This document shows, piece after piece, positions 13,420 to 14,393 of a stretch of DNA of 14,393 nucleotides. The notes beneath the pieces were generated by a model. That model made no database searches, was not told the origin of the DNA, and saw only the letters and a program-made list of their open reading frames with translations. This DNA comes from Kiloniellales bacterium (lineage in GTDB: Bacteria; Pseudomonadota; Alphaproteobacteria; Kiloniellales; JAKSDN01), in assembly GCA_022360075.1 (NCBI GenBank), contig JAKSDN010000166.1, positions 1 to 14,393 on the forward strand. The letters are read 5' to 3'. The position numbers were made by a program, and so were the translations under genes. Each line of letters starts with the position of its first letter. Position 1 is the stretch's first letter.

Positions 13420-13777
13420 GAGCGTCAGAAGCGCGAAGATCTGACGACCGCATAAATCGATCGCTTCAGAAAGAAATTTATTGTTTTCAATATTTTGTGC
13501 CGCGATATTCGCACACAACCTTCTTCTTTGGTCCGCTACGCGGACGCCCCCCTCCCGGCGCTTCGCGCCGACCTCCCCCTCGAGGGGGGAGGCAAGGAAC
13601 CGAGCCAAGCCTCTGAAATCATTCCCTCCCCCCTTGAGGGGGAGGGTTAGGGTGGGGGGCGGGCGCGAAGCGCCCAGAGAAAAAGACAGCACGAGAGCCT
13701 CAATCAGCTAAACGGTAGCCGGCGACGACAACGACGCGGCGGCAGTTGTAGGCTTTACGCCGAGGCCGCGAGGACGG
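13420..13777. other. 358-bp gene-free region upstream of two divergent genes
   Basis: This holds the AT-rich leader of the HupE-like gene (13455-13520), the hairpin mosaic (13531-13675), and about 100 bp leading to the SNase-fold gene. Promoters for both divergent genes should be here, but no consensus pair is obvious. An open minus-strand frame continues through the repeat to 13692; its translation (Pro/Gly/Arg-rich) is that of the repeat and is not considered protein. Confidence 0.55.
13531..13675. repeat. Mosaic of five GC-rich hairpins (dispersed intergenic repeat)
   Basis: Successive inverted repeats: GTCCGC-TAC-GCGGAC (13531-13545), CGGCG-CTTCG-CGCCG (13556-13570), CCTCCCCC-TCGA-GGGGGGAGG (from 13572), CCCTCCCCC/GGGGGAGGG around TTGA (about 13624-13646), and GGGCGC-GAA-GCGCCC (13661-13675). 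C-tract/G-tract hairpins flanked by gcgcttcgcgcc-type arms are a familiar dispersed repeat form in GC-rich Alphaproteobacteria. Confidence 0.7.
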
Positions 13778-14302
13778 ATGCACGAGTCCCTTAACGCGCC
13801 CGTATCACTGCAAATGAAGCACGCCATCGGCGCCGCGTTGGTGGTCGTCCTGCTTTGCGGCTCCTTTCCGCTCTCGGCCGATGCCGCCGAATTCAAGGGC
13901 CTGGCGCGGGTGCAGGAGGACGGCACGCTCAAGCTCCGCGGCCGCACGGTGCGTCTGTTCGGCATCTATCTGCCGCCAAGCGGACGGACCTGCCGCAGCA
14001 GTCTGCGCCCGGTGCGTTGCGGTTCGCGGGCGGTCCTGGCCTTGGATTTCAAGATCCGGGGCTTCGTGCGCTGCGAGCCCAAGGTGCGCTACCGGGACCG
14101 GAGCCTCAGCGCGACCTGCTGGACCAAGGGCGATGGCTCGGTGCTGGCGCCGGAGGTCGATCTGGCGGCCTGGCTGATCCAAAGGGGCTGGGCCCTCGCC
14201 CGTCCGGATGCGCCCTTCGAGTACCACGGCCTCGAGCGCATCGCCCGGGCGCGCGGCCGTGGCGTCTGGGGCTTCCAAGCCGACTCGATCACTCGTCGCT
14301 GA
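13778..14302 (+). CDS. Secreted SNase-fold (thermonuclease-like) protein, probably non-catalytic
   Basis: 174 residues from ATG at 13778, with GAGG about 5 nt upstream. An internal Met at residue 13 (MKHAIGAAL) is an alternative start with a cleaner signal peptide but no ribosome site. A signal peptide ends near ADA|AEF (36/37). The mature part has the SNase order: DGTLKLRGRTVRLFGIYLPP (48-67), then a Cys-containing loop, FKIRGFVRCEPKVRYRDRSLSATC (91-114), DLAAWLIQRGWAL (128-140), and FEYHGLERIARARGRGVWGF. The usual Asp and Glu in GIDAPE are Tyr and Pro, so the catalytic site is probably dead, although Arg59 and Arg108 remain. Four Cys (72, 81, 99, 114) could form disulfides. It overlaps the convergent anti-sigma gene by 14 nt. 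Confidence 0.8.
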   Translation: MHESLNAPVSLQMKHAIGAALVVVLLCGSFPLSADAAEFKGLARVQEDGTLKLRGRTVRLFGIYLPPSGRTCRSSLRPVRCGSRAVLALDFKIRGFVRCEPKVRYRDRSLSATCWTKGDGSVLAPEVDLAAWLIQRGWALARPDAPFEYHGLERIARARGRGVWGFQADSITRR

Positions 14303-14393
14303 CCGGCAAGAGGCTGCCCTGGTACAGCACCGGGCCGGTCGGCGCGCCGGTGGGCGAGCCGCCGAGCGGCTCCAGGCTGACCGCGAGCACCGC
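14289..14393 (-). CDS. Anti-sigma factor, RskA-type (C-terminal 34 residues only)
   Basis: The window edge cuts this minus-strand gene; only the last 34 codons and TGA (14289-14291) are seen. The translation AVLAVSLEPLGGSPTGAPTG, followed by PVLYQGSLLPV, matches the conserved periplasmic end of RskA-type anti-sigma factors (the AVSxEPxGGSPTGxPTGPVLYQG signature). Such proteins are single-pass membrane proteins that hold an ECF sigma factor until released by proteolysis. The cognate sigma gene would be expected beyond the right edge. Its 3' end overlaps the SNase-fold gene tail by 14 nt. Confidence 0.8.
   Translation of the reverse strand, partial: AVLAVSLEPLGGSPTGAPTGPVLYQGSLLPVSDE

Noticed and set aside
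13420..13692. Start of the HupE-like protein at 13692.
   Set aside because: The added residues translate the hairpin mosaic repeat and would place the signal peptide over 80 residues inside the protein.

Overview
The window is GC-rich with dense, tightly packed genes. Twin-arginine signals, an HAAT-type ABC operon and several short palindromic intergenic repeats (forms with CGTCATTGCGAG ends, and paired ATTGCCGG/CCGGTGAT palindromes) suggest an Alphaproteobacterium, probably of the Rhizobiales or Rhodospirillales. This assignment is inference from style; no rRNA or other marker gene is present.

Left region (1-6234, all minus strand): a likely single operon. In order of transcription it holds a DeoR-family repressor, a Tat-exported periplasmic binding protein of the UrtA/AmiC type, two LivH/UrtB- and LivM/UrtC-type permeases, two ATPases (UrtD/LivG and UrtE/LivF types), and an APH/choline-kinase-fold phosphotransferase that runs off the left edge. 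Genes after the binding protein are spaced by 1-28 nt or overlap by a few bases. The layout suggests uptake of a small polar amide, urea-like or amino compound, then phosphorylation. The phosphorylated product could be the ligand of the DeoR sensor domain. The substrate itself cannot be read from the sequence.

Middle region (6235-8885): a divergently transcribed peptide-deformylase paralogue with variant motifs. It is followed by the decayed end of an integrative element: the 3' part of a Met (CAT) tRNA gene, then a P4-type tyrosine integrase with an internal TAG, a His where the catalytic Tyr is expected, and no N-terminus. A repeat-rich, gene-free stretch follows, then a small AT-hook-like protein gene.

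Cassette region (8886-12319): two near-identical ~133-bp double-hairpin elements in inverted orientation enclose three metabolic genes. These are an alpha/beta hydrolase and a flavin-dependent (luciferase-like) monooxygenase, translationally coupled on the minus strand, and a divergent beta-hydroxyacid dehydrogenase. The elements begin and end in CTAG, sit between convergent genes, and carry the TAG stop of three of the four flanking genes. They look like non-autonomous (MITE-like) elements with the CTAG/TA target preference known for IS630. This is the most unusual structure in the window.

Right region (12316-14393): a HupE/UreJ-type membrane protein with an uncertain start, a hairpin mosaic repeat, a secreted SNase-fold protein apparently lacking catalytic residues, and the C-terminal tail of an RskA-type anti-sigma factor that overlaps it convergently.
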